Assembly: GCF_024746795.1 (NCBI RefSeq)
Contig: NZ_CP080524.1
Span: forward strand, 4,318,001-4,382,000
DNA: 64,000 bases
Source: Mesorhizobium sp. AR10
Lineage (GTDB): Bacteria; Pseudomonadota; Alphaproteobacteria; Rhizobiales; Rhizobiaceae
Direction of reading: 5' to 3'
Below the pieces are notes generated by a model. That model was not told where the DNA came from. It saw only the letters and a list, made by a program, of their open reading frames with translations, and ran no database searches. The translations under genes were made by a program, and so were the position numbers. Positions 18,444 to 29,219 of the stretch are shown here, piece after piece. The number at the start of each line of letters is the position of its first letter. The stretch's first letter is position 1.

Positions 18444-19223
18444 ATGGATCTCGGCATTCGCGGCAGGAAAGCCATCGTTTGCGCTTCGAGCAAGGGCCTG
18501 GGGCGCGGTTGCGCCATGGCGCTGGCCGAGGCCGGCTGCGATCTGGTCGTCAACGGGCGCAACGCCGAGCTGCTGGCCAAGACCGCCGCTGAGCTGCGCG
18601 AAATGTTTGGGGTGAAGGTGACGGAGATCGTCGGCGACGTGTCGAAGCCCGACGTGCAGAAGGCGCTGCTTGCCGCCTGCCCCGACCCCGACATCCTCGT
18701 CAACAACAATGGCGGCCCGCCGCTGCGCGATTTCCGCACACTTGACCGGGAAAAGATCCTCGAAGGCGTCACCCAGAACATGGTGACGCCGATCGAACTG
18801 GTCCAAGCCGTAATCGACGGCATGGCGGCGCGCGGCTTCGGCCGCATCGTCAACATCACCTCGCTGTCGGTTTATGTTCCGATACCCGGCCTTGACCTGT
18901 CGTCCGGCGCGCGCGCCGGGCTGACCTCGTTCCTGGCCGGTGTCGCGCGGACGGTGGTGGACCGCAACGTGACGATCAACAGCATGCTGCCTGGCAAGCT
19001 CGACACCGACAGGCTGCGCGGCCCGCATGAAGCCGGCACCGTTGAAGATCCGGCGGAGGCAGCTGAGCGCAAGACCCGCATCAGCGCCGACGTTCCAGCC
19101 AAGCGGCTCGGCACGCCGGAGGAATTCGGGCAGATCTGCGCCTTCCTGTGCTCGGTCCATGCCGGCTATCTGACCGGTCAGAACATACCGGTGGATGGCG
19201 GGCTTTATGTCAGTGCGTTCTGA
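18444..19223 (+). CDS. SDR-family oxidoreductase-like protein with altered active site
   Basis: 259 residues from the ATG at 18444, with GGAGG eight bases upstream. The Rossmann start is ASSKGLGRG (residues about 14-22), the NNAG motif reads NNNGGPP (88-93), and the C-terminus has the family's GQNIPVDGGLY. The catalytic Ser is present (ITS140), but where Y-x-x-x-K is expected the protein reads S153-S-G-A-R157, so both Tyr and Lys are missing. A group of SDR proteins annotated as 3-oxoacyl-ACP reductase-like shares LSSGARAG-type sequence here. The reaction is therefore unknown; it may use other residues or bind rather than reduce. Confidence 0.8.
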   Translation: MDLGIRGRKAIVCASSKGLGRGCAMALAEAGCDLVVNGRNAELLAKTAAELREMFGVKVTEIVGDVSKPDVQKALLAACPDPDILVNNNGGPPLRDFRTLDREKILEGVTQNMVTPIELVQAVIDGMAARGFGRIVNITSLSVYVPIPGLDLSSGARAGLTSFLAGVARTVVDRNVTINSMLPGKLDTDRLRGPHEAGTVEDPAEAAERKTRISADVPAKRLGTPEEFGQICAFLCSVHAGYLTGQNIPVDGGLYVSAF

Positions 19224-19397
19224 TCGCGCCGCCCAAGGCACGGTCCGGTCCACCCAGCAGGATTCCGGCACAAGCGATTGAGATAAATTGACTTTTCGCG
19301 TCCCGCCAATCTAATCGGCGGTTGCGTCATTTGGCGTCGCGAAAATCCGTCGCTGCATGCTAAAAGGCTTCAAAGCAGGATCGCAGGGAGGCCCGGC

Positions 19398-21722
19398 ATG
19401 GAAGGCGAAAGCAAGAAGACGGCAATGTCGGATCTCGACGAAGCCGCGCTCTACTTCCACAAGTACCCAACGCCGGGAAAGCTGGAAATCCAGTCGACGA
19501 AGCCGCTAGGCAACCAGCGCGACCTGGCGCTCGCCTATTCGCCGGGTGTCGCGGCCCCTTGCCTCGAAATCCGCGACAATCCGGCGACCGCCGCCGACTA
19601 CACGGCGCGGGCCAATCTGGTCGGCGTCGTCTCCAACGGTTCGGCGGTGCTGGGTCTCGGCAATATCGGCCCGCTGGCCTCCAAGCCGGTGATGGAAGGC
19701 AAGGCGGTGCTGTTCAAGAAATTCGCCGGAATCGACGTGTTCGACATCGAGATCGATGCGCCGGGGATCGAGCGCATGGTCGAGACGATCTCGGCGCTGG
19801 AGCCGACCTTCGGAGGCATCAACCTCGAGGACATCAAGGCGCCCGAGTGCTTCGAGGTCGAGGAGCAGTTGAAGGCTCGCATGGGCATTCCGGTCTTCCA
19901 CGACGATCAGCACGGCACAGCCATCATCGTCGCGGCTGCCGTGCTCAACGGGCTGGAATTCGCCGGCAAGACCATTTCGGACATCAAGATCGTCACCTCA
20001 GGCGCCGGAGCCGCCGCCCTTGCCTGTCTTAACCTCTTGGTCTCGCTCGGCGCGCGCGTCGAAAACATCTGGGTCACCGACCGTTTCGGCGTCGCCTACA
20101 AGGGCCGCGTCGACGAGATGGACCGCTGGAAAGACCCCTATGTGAAGGACACCGAGGCGCGCACGCTGGCCGATGTGCTGCCGGGTGCCGACGTGTTCCT
20201 CGGCCTGTCGGCCGCCGGCGTGCTGAAACCGGAATTGCTCCAGCACATGGCGCCAAAGCCCCTGATCCTGGCGCTGGCCAATCCCAATCCCGAGATCATG
20301 CCGGAGACGGCGCGGGCCGCCCGGCCCGACGCGATGATCTGCACCGGCCGCTCCGATTTTCCCAATCAGGTCAACAACGTACTCTGTTTTCCTTACATAT
20401 TTCGTGGCGCGCTGGACTGCGGCGCCAGCGCCATCAACGAAGAGATGAAGATGGCGGCGGTGCGGGCCATCGCGGCGCTCGCCCGCGAAGAACCGTCCGA
20501 TGTCGCGGCGCGGGCCTATTCCGGCGAGACGCCGATCTTCGGCCCCGAGTTCCTGATCCCCTCGCCCTTCGATCCGCGCCTGATCCTGCGCATTGCCCCT
20601 GCTGTCGCCAAGGCTGCGTGTGAAACCGGAGTTGCGACTCGGCCGATCACCGATTTCGCCGCCTATATCGACAAGCTCAACCGCTTCGTCTTCCGCTCCG
20701 GCCTGGTGATGAAGCCGGTGTTCTCGTCGGCCAAGGCGTCGAGCGCCAAGCGCGTCATCTACGCCGACGGCGAGGACGAGCGCGTGCTGCGCGCCGCTCA
20801 AGTGGTGCTGGAGGAAGGCATCGCCGAGCCAATCCTGATCGGCCGCCCGCATGTCATCGAAGTCAGGCTGAAGCGCTACGGGCTGCGCATCAAACCGGGC
20901 GTCGATTTCGGCCTCATCAATCCGGAAGACGATCCGCGCTATCGCCACTATGTCGACCTTTTGATCGAGCTCGCCGGCCGGCGCGGCGTGACGACGGAAG
21001 CCGCGCGCACCATGGTGCGCACCGACAACACGGTGATTGCAGCGCTTGCGCTCAAACGCGGCGACGCCGACGCCATGATATGCGGCCTGGAGGGCCGCTT
21101 TGCCCGTCATCTTCGCAATGTCACTCTGATCATCGGGCCGCGCGCCGGCGTGAGGGATCACGACCTGTCGACGCTTTCCATGCTGATTTCGCAACGTGGC
21201 ATCGTTTTCCTGACCGACACCTATGTCTCTATCGATCCGACGGCAGACGAGATCGCAGAAATGACCATTCTGGCGGCCGAGGAGATCCAGCGCTTCGGCA
21301 TCGAGCCGAAGGCCGCCCTGCTGTCGTTTTCGGATTTCGGCTCGCGCGATGCGCCGAGCGCGCTGAAGATGCGGCAGGCGGCGGCGATCCTGGCGCGCAT
21401 CGCACCTGAGCTGGAATGTGACGGCGAGATGCATGCCGACTCGGCTTTGTCCGAACATCTGCGCCAGCGCGTCTATCCGCATTCGCGATTGAAAGGCGAA
21501 GCCAATCTGCTGGTGTTCCCCAATCTCGACGCCGCCAACATCACGCTCACCGCGCTGCGAACGATGATGGATGCACTGCATGTCGGTCCGATTCTGCTCG
21601 GCACCGACAAACCGGCGCATATATTGACGCCATCGGTAACCTCGCGCGGCGTGGTCAACATGACGGCGCTGGCCGTGGCTGAAGCGGCACAAAAGGCGCA
21701 GGCTATAGCAAAGCTCGGCTAG
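19398..21722 (+). CDS. maeB: NADP-dependent malic enzyme with C-terminal phosphotransacetylase-like domain
   Basis: 774 residues; GGGAGG lies six bases before the ATG. Residues 1 to about 430 are the malic enzyme domain ([42 protein letters not shown](P)-binding TSGAGAAA, and LANPNPEI). Residues about 440-774 resemble phosphotransacetylase but usually lack its activity and help assembly or regulation. It converts malate to pyruvate and CO2 with NAD(P)+. Rhizobia carry two such chimeric enzymes (Dme and Tme); the sequence alone does not let me say which this is. Single-gene unit, with a repeat element downstream. Confidence 0.93.
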   Translation: MEGESKKTAMSDLDEAALYFHKYPTPGKLEIQSTKPLGNQRDLALAYSPGVAAPCLEIRDNPATAADYTARANLVGVVSNGSAVLGLGNIGPLASKPVMEGKAVLFKKFAGIDVFDIEIDAPGIERMVETISALEPTFGGINLEDIKAPECFEVEEQLKARMGIPVFHDDQHGTAIIVAAAVLNGLEFAGKTISDIKIVTSGAGAAALACLNLLVSLGARVENIWVTDRFGVAYKGRVDEMDRWKDPYVKDTEARTLADVLPGADVFLGLSAAGVLKPELLQHMAPKPLILALANPNPEIMPETARAARPDAMICTGRSDFPNQVNNVLCFPYIFRGALDCGASAINEEMKMAAVRAIAALAREEPSDVAARAYSGETPIFGPEFLIPSPFDPRLILRIAPAVAKAACETGVATRPITDFAAYIDKLNRFVFRSGLVMKPVFSSAKASSAKRVIYADGEDERVLRAAQVVLEEGIAEPILIGRPHVIEVRLKRYGLRIKPGVDFGLINPEDDPRYRHYVDLLIELAGRRGVTTEAARTMVRTDNTVIAALALKRGDADAMICGLEGRFARHLRNVTLIIGPRAGVRDHDLSTLSMLISQRGIVFLTDTYVSIDPTADEIAEMTILAAEEIQRFGIEPKAALLSFSDFGSRDAPSALKMRQAAAILARIAPELECDGEMHADSALSEHLRQRVYPHSRLKGEANLLVFPNLDAANITLTALRTMMDALHVGPILLGTDKPAHILTPSVTSRGVVNMTALAVAEAAQKAQAIAKLG

Positions 21723-21805
21723 GACCGTCGGCCGATCCCTGGGAACCGAAGATCAGCACAGCAAAACCGATTCCGGTTTGCGGGGTCATGCGCTAAACTG
21801 CAGCC

Positions 21806-21903
21806 AGTTCCATCCCCATGGAATCGGGATGGGGCTCTATTTTTTGTTTGAACATGATCTCCAGCGAAAACCGGATGCCACTTTTCGGGATCATGGTCTA
21901 AGC
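21806..21903 (-). repeat. mosaic hairpin repeat, copy 3 (modules A and B)
   Basis: Same orientation as copy 2, more diverged (CATCCCCATGGAATCGGGATG for module B; module A reads CCGAAAAG on the minus strand with GTGGCATCCGG as loop). It lies between maeB and the DUF2865 gene and, unlike the other copies, is not next to a minus-strand stop codon. A degenerate fragment may precede it at 21766-21796. Confidence 0.75.
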
Positions 21904-21962
21904 AAACGGTTAACCGCGGACACGGTAGTTTTGGCGGCGGCATCAAGCGGAGTTGCGGGCGG

Positions 21963-23156
21963 ATGACGGGCGGAGGGTGGAGGCTGACGCACCTTGCTGC
22001 GCTGCTCGGCGCGCTGGCGGTGTCGGCCATTGCCGTCACCCAGCCGCAGGCCGCCTCACGGGTTTGCCGGCAATTGGAAGCCGATCTCGCAGCTGCCTCG
22101 AAAGGCGGCAGCGGTAGCCCGACAATGATCAGAAAATACGACAACGCGATCATCCGGCAGCGCCAACAGCTGTCAAGGGTCCGCGACCAGTCCAGCGACG
22201 CGGGCTGCGGCTTTTCGCTGTTCGGCCGCAACGTCCGCGCTTGTGCGGCGCTCAACGACACCATCGATCGGATGAGTGCCAACCTCGACGCCTTGCAAGC
22301 CAAGCGCGCGCAGCTCGCCGGCGGCGGTTCGCGCCGCGACCGCGGACGCATATTGGCGTCGCTCGACGCCAATGGCTGCCGTGACGAGCCGGCGCCTTTG
22401 CGGCGCGCGCCCGTGCGGGAAGCGAACCGCGGCAACGGAAATCTGTTCGACCAGCTTTTCGGCGGCAGCCGGCAACTCGACACGCTCGACCAGCCTGACG
22501 ATCCCGGCGAAGAGCGCAACATCCGCCGGCTGCTTAACCGGCCCGGCGTACCGGACTTTCCCAGCGTTGGTGGCGAATTCCGCACGACATGCGTGCGCAC
22601 CTGCGACGGCTATTTCTTCCCGATGTCGAACGCCGCTTCGCTGGGCGATTTCGAACGCGACCAGAAGAACTGCGAATCGAGCTGCCCCGGCACCGAGATG
22701 CAGGTTTTCTATTCGCGCGGCATGGACGACGATTCGGCCAACATGACGTCGTCGGTGACCGGCAGGCCCTATAGCGAGTTGCCGAGGGCCTATCTCTACA
22801 AACAAACCAATGTGCCGCGCCCGCCGGCCTGCGGCTGCAATGCGGCGCAGAATTTCGAGGTCATCGCCGGCACTCCGCCAAACCCGGACCAATCGCAGGC
22901 CGATACGCAGACCACACCGTTCATTCCGATGCCGGGCGCCAGGCCCGATCCGGGCGCCGACCCGGAGACATTGGCCAATGTCGAAGGCGGGCTCGATCGC
23001 GAGGCGATCAAGCGTCTATCCGCCAAGCCTGTGCCGTCGCCGGCGTCGGCCCTGCCGCCGGATCAGCGCAAGGTCAGGGTCGTCGGGCCAGCGTTCCTTC
23101 CCGACCCAGGAGCGGCAATAAATCTGCAAGCTCCGGACCCGAAGGCAGTCCGGTAA
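21963..23156 (+). CDS. DUF2865 exported protein
   Basis: 397 residues with an N-terminal signal sequence (about 1-31, ending PQAAS). The mature protein is cysteine-containing, with the hallmark [16 protein letters not shown] and a later NCESSCPG, both conserved in DUF2865. The C-terminal third is proline-rich and probably disordered. Function is unknown; a periplasmic or envelope location is expected from the signal and the likely disulfides. Its last 83 bp overlap the 3' end of the convergent gltX. Alternative: none that I recognise. Confidence 0.75.
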   Translation: MTGGGWRLTHLAALLGALAVSAIAVTQPQAASRVCRQLEADLAAASKGGSGSPTMIRKYDNAIIRQRQQLSRVRDQSSDAGCGFSLFGRNVRACAALNDTIDRMSANLDALQAKRAQLAGGGSRRDRGRILASLDANGCRDEPAPLRRAPVREANRGNGNLFDQLFGGSRQLDTLDQPDDPGEERNIRRLLNRPGVPDFPSVGGEFRTTCVRTCDGYFFPMSNAASLGDFERDQKNCESSCPGTEMQVFYSRGMDDDSANMTSSVTGRPYSELPRAYLYKQTNVPRPPACGCNAAQNFEVIAGTPPNPDQSQADTQTTPFIPMPGARPDPGADPETLANVEGGLDREAIKRLSAKPVPSPASALPPDQRKVRVVGPAFLPDPGAAINLQAPDPKAVR

Positions 23157-24447
23157 GCGCCAGCCTGAGCGGCATGAACAGGGCCTTGCCCTTGCGGCCA
23201 GTCGCTTCTCTGACCTTGCCGGTCCAATCCTTCCAGACGGTGCCATCCCACGGCTCTTGCGGGAGCAATTCGAACGCCTGGTCCAGGAACTCTCGATCTT
23301 CGCCGGAAAACTCCGGTGGCTCCTGCGGGCCCTCGCCAAGGATGCGCCACCAGTTTACCGCGTCCGGCAGCCTGTCGAGGTTGCCGCGCACCGCCAGCCA
23401 GAATGGCTCGGCCTTGTCGCCGGAGACACCGAGCACTATCAGCCGGTCGCGCGCTTCAGAAAACGGCATTTGGTGCAGCAGCGCGCGGTTGAGCACGAAA
23501 AGCTCGTCGGGATCGAACTTGGCGGCGGATTTCGATGTGGCGGCCGGATCGAAGCGTTCGGCAAGCTCGGCCATATGCGGCATCGCCACGACATTTTCCG
23601 AGGTGCCGACGAGCACGGCCAGCGAGGCGACCGCCATCGGCTCGATGCCGTCCTCACGCAGGCTTTCGATAGACAGCGCGCCCGTCCGCTTCGACAGGCC
23701 CTCGCCCGACGCCGTGGTCAAGAGATTGTGGTGGCCGAACACCGGCGGCTCGGCGCCCAGTGCCTTGAACAGGGCCAATTGTACACCGGTGTTGGTGACG
23801 TGGTCGTCGCCGCGGATGACATGGCTGACGCCCATCTCGATGTCGTCGACGACCGAGGGCAGCGTATAGAGATAGGTGCCGTCCTCGCGCAGCAGGACCG
23901 GATCGGAAAGCGAGGCGAGGTCGACGGTCTCTTCGCCGCGCACCAGGTCGTTCCAATGGATCTCGGTGCGTTCCGGCTCAAGCGGATCGCTGGTGAAATT
24001 GGGCAGGAGAAAGCGCCAGTGCGGCCGGCGGCCATCGGACTGGTATTCGGCGATCTGCTGCGGCGTCAGCGTCAGCGCCTCGCGGCCATAGACCGGCGGC
24101 AGGCCGCGCGTGCGGCGCACTTTTCGCCGCAGATCGAGTTCTTCCGGCGTCTCGTAGCAGGCATAGAGGACGCGCGCCGCCTTCAGTCGCTCCACCGCCG
24201 CATCGTAAACCTCGAAGCGCCGCGACTGGTATTCGGTGGCGTCCGGAAAAATCCCCAGCCAATGCAAATCGTAGAGGATGGCGTCGGAGAATTCCTGCGT
24301 CGAGCGCGCAATGTCGGTGTCGTCGAAGCGCTGGATGAAGCGGCCCTTGTTGTTCATGGCAAACAGCCAGTTGAACAAAGCGGTGCGCGCATTGCCGATA
24401 TGAATGCGGCCAGTTGGTGATGGAGCGAAACGGACGGTAACTGTCAT
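23074..24447 (-). CDS. gltX: glutamyl-tRNA synthetase
   Basis: 457 residues from the ATG at 24447; the frame extends 70 codons further upstream but only from here does it read [21 protein letters not shown]. The HIGH motif is HIGN, and the KMSKS-equivalent is SKRTG in [10 protein letters not shown] (class I synthetase). It charges tRNA with glutamate; many alphaproteobacteria carry two GluRS copies, one for tRNA-Gln or tRNA-Glu subsets, and this could be either. The 3' end overlaps the DUF2865 gene by 83 bp, unusual for an essential gene. Confidence 0.9.
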   Translation of the reverse strand: MTVTVRFAPSPTGRIHIGNARTALFNWLFAMNNKGRFIQRFDDTDIARSTQEFSDAILYDLHWLGIFPDATEYQSRRFEVYDAAVERLKAARVLYACYETPEELDLRRKVRRTRGLPPVYGREALTLTPQQIAEYQSDGRRPHWRFLLPNFTSDPLEPERTEIHWNDLVRGEETVDLASLSDPVLLREDGTYLYTLPSVVDDIEMGVSHVIRGDDHVTNTGVQLALFKALGAEPPVFGHHNLLTTASGEGLSKRTGALSIESLREDGIEPMAVASLAVLVGTSENVVAMPHMAELAERFDPAATSKSAAKFDPDELFVLNRALLHQMPFSEARDRLIVLGVSGDKAEPFWLAVRGNLDRLPDAVNWWRILGEGPQEPPEFSGEDREFLDQAFELLPQEPWDGTVWKDWTGKVREATGRKGKALFMPLRLALTGLPSGPELADLLPLLGREGTLARRP

Positions 24448-24634
24448 GGGCGGGGCGTAGCGGATGCTTTTATGGTTGACAAGACACGCCCCCGCGCGAG
24501 CCGCCAGACATAGAACATGCCAGGCGAAATGAAAAGGTGCGGCCAAAACCAGCCATGCCGGCTCCGGACAGACGTTCACCAGCGGTGGCACGCCGGCAGA
24601 ACCCGGCTTTCCCAAAAGTGGCATTCTATCCCCG

Positions 24635-24643
24635 TTATCCACA
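24635..24643 (+). promoter_or_regulatory. DnaA box
   Basis: TTATCCACA, a perfect match to the DnaA consensus, overlapping the palindrome CACATATGTG (24640-24649). It lies 535 bp before nrdJ and 188 bp before the gltX start. DnaA controls ribonucleotide reductase genes in E. coli; a role here is inferred. Confidence 0.5.
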
Positions 24644-24899
24644 TATGTGACACACAAGATGTTGGGGTCATAAAAGCTTTAGAAACGAATCCTTGACGAC
24701 GCAAAACGAGTCGCCTTTTATAGGCCATGCGTTCCTGTTGAGAGCGCGACCGGAAAGTTTTGAGCCCGGTCTTTTTCCCGGATTATGTGCGTTTTTTGCC
24801 CGCATTTCCGCCTGTTTACGAGGCCGGCGGAAGCGTTGGGATTGTGGGGGCCTGGGGATGATTAGGGAAAATTGTCGGACTGGAATAAATTGTCTGTTA

Positions 24900-24915
24900 A
24901 CACTATATTTAGTGT
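24900..24915 (+). promoter_or_regulatory. NrdR box 1
   Basis: ACACTATATTTAGTGT, a near-perfect 16-bp palindrome matching the NrdR repressor consensus (acaCwAtATaTwGtgt). Position upstream of a ribonucleotide reductase gene strongly supports it. NrdR represses RNR genes when dATP is abundant. Confidence 0.85.
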
Positions 24916-24928
24916 TTGCAGGTAGGTT

Positions 24929-24944
24929 CGACGCTAGATAGTGT
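24929..24944 (+). promoter_or_regulatory. NrdR box 2 (degenerate)
   Basis: CGACGCTAGATAGTGT keeps the right half of the NrdR consensus (ATAGTGT). Its centre is 29 bp from box 1, close to three helical turns, the usual arrangement of paired NrdR boxes. Confidence 0.6.
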
Positions 24945-25177
24945 GAATTTCCCTCACCGAGGGAATCGCAAAAAAAGTTTCAGTTTTGAGGACCCGCAGG
25001 GTTCGCCGCAGAGTTGGACAGGCGCTTCGCAAGGAGTTTGACCAGCAGGACGGCGAAGACTGTGAAATGGAGAGCCGGCCGTTTTCGAACGCCGGCAAAC
25101 GGCGGACTGCGCGTTTCGCTATTGGGGGCAGAAATCCCTGGGGAAAAGCGCTATATATAGACAAAAGGACCGGACCA

Positions 25178-28100
25178 ATGCGCATCGAGCGTCGTTTCAC
25201 CAAGCAAGGGCAATCGGCTTACGCGGAGATCGAATTCCGCAAGGCGCTTTCGGAGATCAAGAATCCGGATGGCTCGGTGGTGTTCCGTCTCGACAATATC
25301 GATGTGCCGGCGCAATTCTCCCAGGTTGCAGCCGACATCCTGGCGCAGAAGTATTTCCGCAAGGCCGGCGTTCCCGCACGGCTGAAGAAGGTTGAGGAGA
25401 ACGACGTCCCCTCCTTCCTGTGGCGCTCCGTCGCCGACGAGGCGGAACTGGCCAAGCTGCCCGAGGCCGAGCGCTACGGTTCCGAGATCGACGCCCGCCA
25501 GGTCTTTGACCGGCTTGCCGGCACCTGGACCTATTGGGGCTACAAGGGCGGCTACTTCAAGTCCGAGGAAGACGCGAGCGCCTTCCGCGACGAGCTCGCC
25601 TATATGCTGGCCACGCAGCGCGTCGCGCCGAACTCGCCGCAATGGTTCAACACCGGCCTGCATTGGGCCTATGGCATCGACGGCCCCAGCCAGGGCCATT
25701 TCTATGTCGACCCGTTCACCGGCAAGCTCACCAAGTCGAAGTCGTCCTACGAGCATCCGCAGCCGCATGCCTGCTTCATCCAGGGCGTGCAGGACGACCT
25801 CGTCAACGAGGGCGGCATCATGGACCTGTGGGTGCGTGAAGCGCGCCTGTTCAAATACGGCTCCGGCACCGGCTCCAATTTCTCCATGCTGCGCGGCGAA
25901 GGCGAAAAGCTGTCCGGCGGCGGCCGCTCGTCCGGCCTGATGAGCTTCCTCAAGATCGGCGACCGCGCGGCGGGCGCCATCAAGTCGGGCGGCACGACGC
26001 GCCGTGCGGCGAAAATGGTCATTGTCGACGCCGACCACCCCGATATCGAGGAATTCATCGACTGGAAGGTCAATGAAGAGCAGAAGGTCGCCTCGCTGGT
26101 CACCGGCTCCAAGATCGTCAAGAAGCACCTCGAAGCGATCATGAAGGCCTGCATCAACTGCGAAGGCCAAGACGACGATTGCTTCGATCCTTTGATCAAC
26201 ACCGCGCTGAAGCGCGAGATCAAGGCGGCCAAGAAGAACGCGGTGCCGGAGAATTACATCTACCGGGTCATCCAGTTCGCCAAGCAGGGCTACACCTCGA
26301 TGTCGTTCAAGACCTACGACACCGACTGGGATTCGGATGCCTACCTCACCGTTTCGGGCCAGAACTCCAACAATTCGGTGTCGCTGAAGGACAATTTCCT
26401 GCGCGCAGTCGAAACCGACTCCGACTGGCACCTGACCGCCCGCAAGGACGGCAAGGTACTGAAGACGCTGAAGGCACGCGATCTCTGGGAAAAGATCGGC
26501 TACGCCGCCTGGGCGTCGGCTGATCCGGGCCTGCATTTCAACACGACGATGAACGACTGGCACACCTGCGCTTCGGCCGGTGCGATCCGCGCCTCCAACC
26601 CGTGCTCGGAATACATGTTCCTCGACGACACGGCCTGCAACTTGGCTTCGATCAACCTCCTGCCCTATCGCAACGCCGACGGCACCATCGACATCGCTGC
26701 CTACGAGCACACGGTTCGGCTGTGGACCATCGTTCTCGAAATCTCTGTCATGATGGCGCAGTTCCCGTCGAAGGAGATCGCCAAGCAGTCCTACGAATAC
26801 CGCACGCTCGGCCTCGGCTACGCCAATATCGGCGGCCTGCTGATGACCTCGGGCATTCCCTATGATTCCGACGAGGGCCGCGCCATCTGCGCCGCACTCA
26901 CCGCAATCATGACCGGCATCGCCTATGCCACCTCGGCCGAGATGGCCTCGGAGCTGGGCGCCTTCGCCGACTACGACCGCAATGCGCAGAACATGCTGCG
27001 CGTCATGCGCAACCATCGCCGTGCCGCCTATGGCGAGAAGCAGGGCTATGAGAAGCTGGCCGTCAATCCGGTGCCGCTGGTCGCCTCCGACCTCAAGCAG
27101 CAGGATCTTGTCGTCCATGCCAAGGCTGCCTGGGACCGCGCCATCGAGCTCGGCGAGGAGCATGGCTACCGCAACGCGCAGGCGACCGTGATCGCGCCAA
27201 CCGGCACGATCGGCCTGGTGATGGATTGCGACACCACCGGCATCGAGCCCGACTTCGCGCTGGTCAAGTTCAAGAAGTTGGCCGGTGGCGGCTATTTCAA
27301 GATCATCAACCGCGCCGTGCCCGAGGCGCTGCGCACGCTCGGCTATTCGGAAGCCCAGCTTGCCGAGATCGAGGCCTATGCGGTCGGCCACGGCAACATG
27401 AACCAGGCGCCGGCGGTCAACCCCGGCTCGCTCAAGGCAAAGGGCTTCACCGATGAGAAGATCGCCGCGCTCAACGCGGCGCTGAAGTCGGCCTTCGACA
27501 TCAAGTTCGTCTTCAACCAGTGGACGCTGGGCGCCGACTGGGTGAAGGAGACGTTTGGGTTCACCGACGAGCAGCTCAACGACTTCTCGTTCGAGATGCT
27601 GCCGGCGCTGGGCTTCTCCAAGAAGGAGATCGAAGCCGCCAACATCCATGTCTGCGGTGCCATGACGCTGGAAGGTGCGCCGTTCCTGAAGCCCGAACAC
27701 CTGGCGGTGTTCGACTGCGCCAGCCCGTGCGGCAAGATCGGCAAGCGTTCGCTGTCGATCAACAGCCACATCCAGATGATGGCGGCGGCACAGCCCTTCA
27801 TCTCCGGCGCCATTTCCAAGACCATCAACATGCCCAACGATGCGACGGTGGAAGACGCCAAGGGCGCCTACATGCTGTCGTGGAAGCTGGCGCTGAAGGC
27901 CAACGCGCTCTATCGCGATGGCTCGAAGCTGTCGCAGCCGCTCAATTCCTCGCTGCTTGCCGATGGTGAGGACGACGAGGACGATGCGGTCGAGCAGCTG
28001 ATCGCCGCACCGGCGGCACAGCGCGCCGTGCAGGTCACCGAGAAGATCGTCGAGCGCGTCATCGAACGCCTCTACCGCGACCGCGAGAAACTGCCGAACC

Positions 28101-28936
28101 GCCGCAAGGGCTACACCCAGAAGGCCGTCGTCGGCGGCCACAAGGTCTACCTGCGCACCGGCGAATTCGACGACGGCCGCATCGGCGAGATCTTCATCGA
28201 CATGCATAAGGAAGGTGCCGCCTTCCGGGCGATGATGAACAACTTCGCCATCGCCATCTCGCTCGGCCTGCAATATGGCGTGCCGCTCGACGAATATGTC
28301 GAGGCCTTCACCTTCACCAAGTTCGAGCCGGCCGGCATGGTGCAGGGCAACGACGCCATCAAGAACGCGACGTCGATCCTCGACTACGTGTTCCGCGAAC
28401 TCGCCGTGTCCTATCTCGGCCGCCACGACCTCGCCCATGTCGATCAGTCGGACTTCGACAAGACGGCGCTCGGACGCGGCATCAACGAAGGCAAGGCGAC
28501 GCCGTTCTCGAAGGGTCTTACCCGCGGCGCCTCACCGGTGAAGCTGGTATCGGGTGCCGAACCCAAGGGCTTTGCCGGATCACCAGCCGCGGCCCCTGCC
28601 CGTATCGCGCCGACTGCGTTCTCAGGCTCCAATGTGCTGGCGCTCAAACCAGCCAGCGACGAAGCCATCGCCTACAAACGAGACTATGAAGAGCGGGCCA
28701 GGGAGTTGGTCGAGGATATCGTTTCCGAGGAGGCAGCCGACCCAACCGGGCTGTTCACCGACGAAGCCACGAAAGAAGCCGCTGAGGCAAAGGCACTAGC
28801 CGCCACCCGGCGTCAACAATCATTGATGCAGGGCTATACAGGCAACGAATGCTCGGAATGCCATAACTTCACCATGGTGCGGAACGGCACCTGCGAGAAG
28901 TGCGACACCTGCGGCTCGACGAGCGGGTGTAGCTGA
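25178..28936 (+). CDS. nrdJ: adenosylcobalamin-dependent (class II) ribonucleotide reductase
   Basis: 1252 residues from the ATG at 25178, with AAAGGAC about nine bases upstream. Landmarks in order: the redox cysteine in HACFIQG, the substrate site [13 protein letters not shown], the active-site radical motif [11 protein letters not shown], and a C-terminal zinc-ribbon-like tail with four CxxC-type pairs (CSECHNF, CEKCDTC). This is the large NrdJ type usual in Rhizobiales. It makes deoxynucleotides with a cobalamin-generated radical and needs no oxygen. NrdR-like boxes upstream suggest dATP-sensed repression. No nrdAB or nrdEF genes lie in the window. Confidence 0.97.
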   Translation: MRIERRFTKQGQSAYAEIEFRKALSEIKNPDGSVVFRLDNIDVPAQFSQVAADILAQKYFRKAGVPARLKKVEENDVPSFLWRSVADEAELAKLPEAERYGSEIDARQVFDRLAGTWTYWGYKGGYFKSEEDASAFRDELAYMLATQRVAPNSPQWFNTGLHWAYGIDGPSQGHFYVDPFTGKLTKSKSSYEHPQPHACFIQGVQDDLVNEGGIMDLWVREARLFKYGSGTGSNFSMLRGEGEKLSGGGRSSGLMSFLKIGDRAAGAIKSGGTTRRAAKMVIVDADHPDIEEFIDWKVNEEQKVASLVTGSKIVKKHLEAIMKACINCEGQDDDCFDPLINTALKREIKAAKKNAVPENYIYRVIQFAKQGYTSMSFKTYDTDWDSDAYLTVSGQNSNNSVSLKDNFLRAVETDSDWHLTARKDGKVLKTLKARDLWEKIGYAAWASADPGLHFNTTMNDWHTCASAGAIRASNPCSEYMFLDDTACNLASINLLPYRNADGTIDIAAYEHTVRLWTIVLEISVMMAQFPSKEIAKQSYEYRTLGLGYANIGGLLMTSGIPYDSDEGRAICAALTAIMTGIAYATSAEMASELGAFADYDRNAQNMLRVMRNHRRAAYGEKQGYEKLAVNPVPLVASDLKQQDLVVHAKAAWDRAIELGEEHGYRNAQATVIAPTGTIGLVMDCDTTGIEPDFALVKFKKLAGGGYFKIINRAVPEALRTLGYSEAQLAEIEAYAVGHGNMNQAPAVNPGSLKAKGFTDEKIAALNAALKSAFDIKFVFNQWTLGADWVKETFGFTDEQLNDFSFEMLPALGFSKKEIEAANIHVCGAMTLEGAPFLKPEHLAVFDCASPCGKIGKRSLSINSHIQMMAAAQPFISGAISKTINMPNDATVEDAKGAYMLSWKLALKANALYRDGSKLSQPLNSSLLADGEDDEDDAVEQLIAAPAAQRAVQVTEKIVERVIERLYRDREKLPNRRKGYTQKAVVGGHKVYLRTGEFDDGRIGEIFIDMHKEGAAFRAMMNNFAIAISLGLQYGVPLDEYVEAFTFTKFEPAGMVQGNDAIKNATSILDYVFRELAVSYLGRHDLAHVDQSDFDKTALGRGINEGKATPFSKGLTRGASPVKLVSGAEPKGFAGSPAAAPARIAPTAFSGSNVLALKPASDEAIAYKRDYEERARELVEDIVSEEAADPTGLFTDEATKEAAEAKALAATRRQQSLMQGYTGNECSECHNFTMVRNGTCEKCDTCGSTSGCS

Positions 28937-28966
28937 GGAAAATTGATCCACTAAACCGTAACATCA

Positions 28967-28992
28967 TCGGCCCGGTCGCAAGATCGGGCCGA
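28967..28992 (+). terminator. GNRA-loop hairpin after nrdJ, copy 1
   Basis: An 11-bp stem closing a GCAA loop (26 nt, TCGGCCCGGTC/GATCGGGCCGA), 30 bp after the nrdJ stop. No T-run follows, so it may act as an RNA-protecting or Rho-related 3' hairpin rather than a classical terminator. A near-identical hairpin lies at 29379-29404. Confidence 0.6.
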
Positions 28993-29055
28993 AATGGCAA
29001 AGGGAACAAAACCTGAAACGCATCTAAAAGATTTAAAAAGCGCACGCCAAAAACA

Positions 29056-29085
29056 CCAAAGCCGACCCTCTCGGATCGGCTTTGG
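29056..29085. repeat. inverted repeat in the nrdJ-small ORF gap
   Basis: 10-bp arms CCAAAGCCGA/TCGGCTTTGG around a 10-base loop. No T-run follows. Possibly a transcript-end hairpin; no function can be assigned. Confidence 0.5.
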
Positions 29086-29219
29086 ATACCGCGAAAACGC
29101 CTAAGCCTACGCGGGGCGAAGAGACCTGACGACCTCTCCTGTTGCAGGGACATCATATTGGGAGTCGGGGCTCTAAGTCGAGGTAGCTGAGGACATATAG
29201 CCAATGATCGGAGATCAAA

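Larger units (their letters stand above)
24448..25177. promoter_or_regulatory. 730-bp non-coding control region before nrdJ (and gltX promoter)
   Basis: No convincing gene. It contains a DnaA box (24635-24643), a small terminator-like hairpin GACCGG/CCGGTC followed by five T (24748-24776), two NrdR-like boxes (24900-24944), and then a leader of about 230 bp to the nrdJ ATG. Open frames reaching back from nrdJ to 24986 lack family sequence. I looked for the cobalamin riboswitch B12 box and did not see it. Confidence 0.6.

Noticed and set aside
24748..24776. Terminator-like hairpin suggesting an attenuator in the nrdJ leader
   Set aside because: Stem of only 6 bp with a 12-base loop; it lies upstream of the NrdR boxes, so it is probably not in the nrdJ transcript.
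24693..24941. 82-codon open frame in the gltX-nrdJ gap
   Set aside because: No ribosome site, biased composition, no family pattern, and it overlaps the NrdR boxes.
24640..25177. Cobalamin riboswitch before nrdJ
   Set aside because: The B12-box core (GCCACTG) and its partner motifs were not seen in the leader.
25151..28438. 1095-codon open frame antisense to nrdJ
   Set aside because: A shadow of the GC-rich codon pattern of nrdJ; no recognisable domain.
28994..29104. 36-codon frame between nrdJ and the 47-residue gene
   Set aside because: No ribosome site, and it runs through the inverted repeat at 29056-29085; no recognisable sequence pattern.
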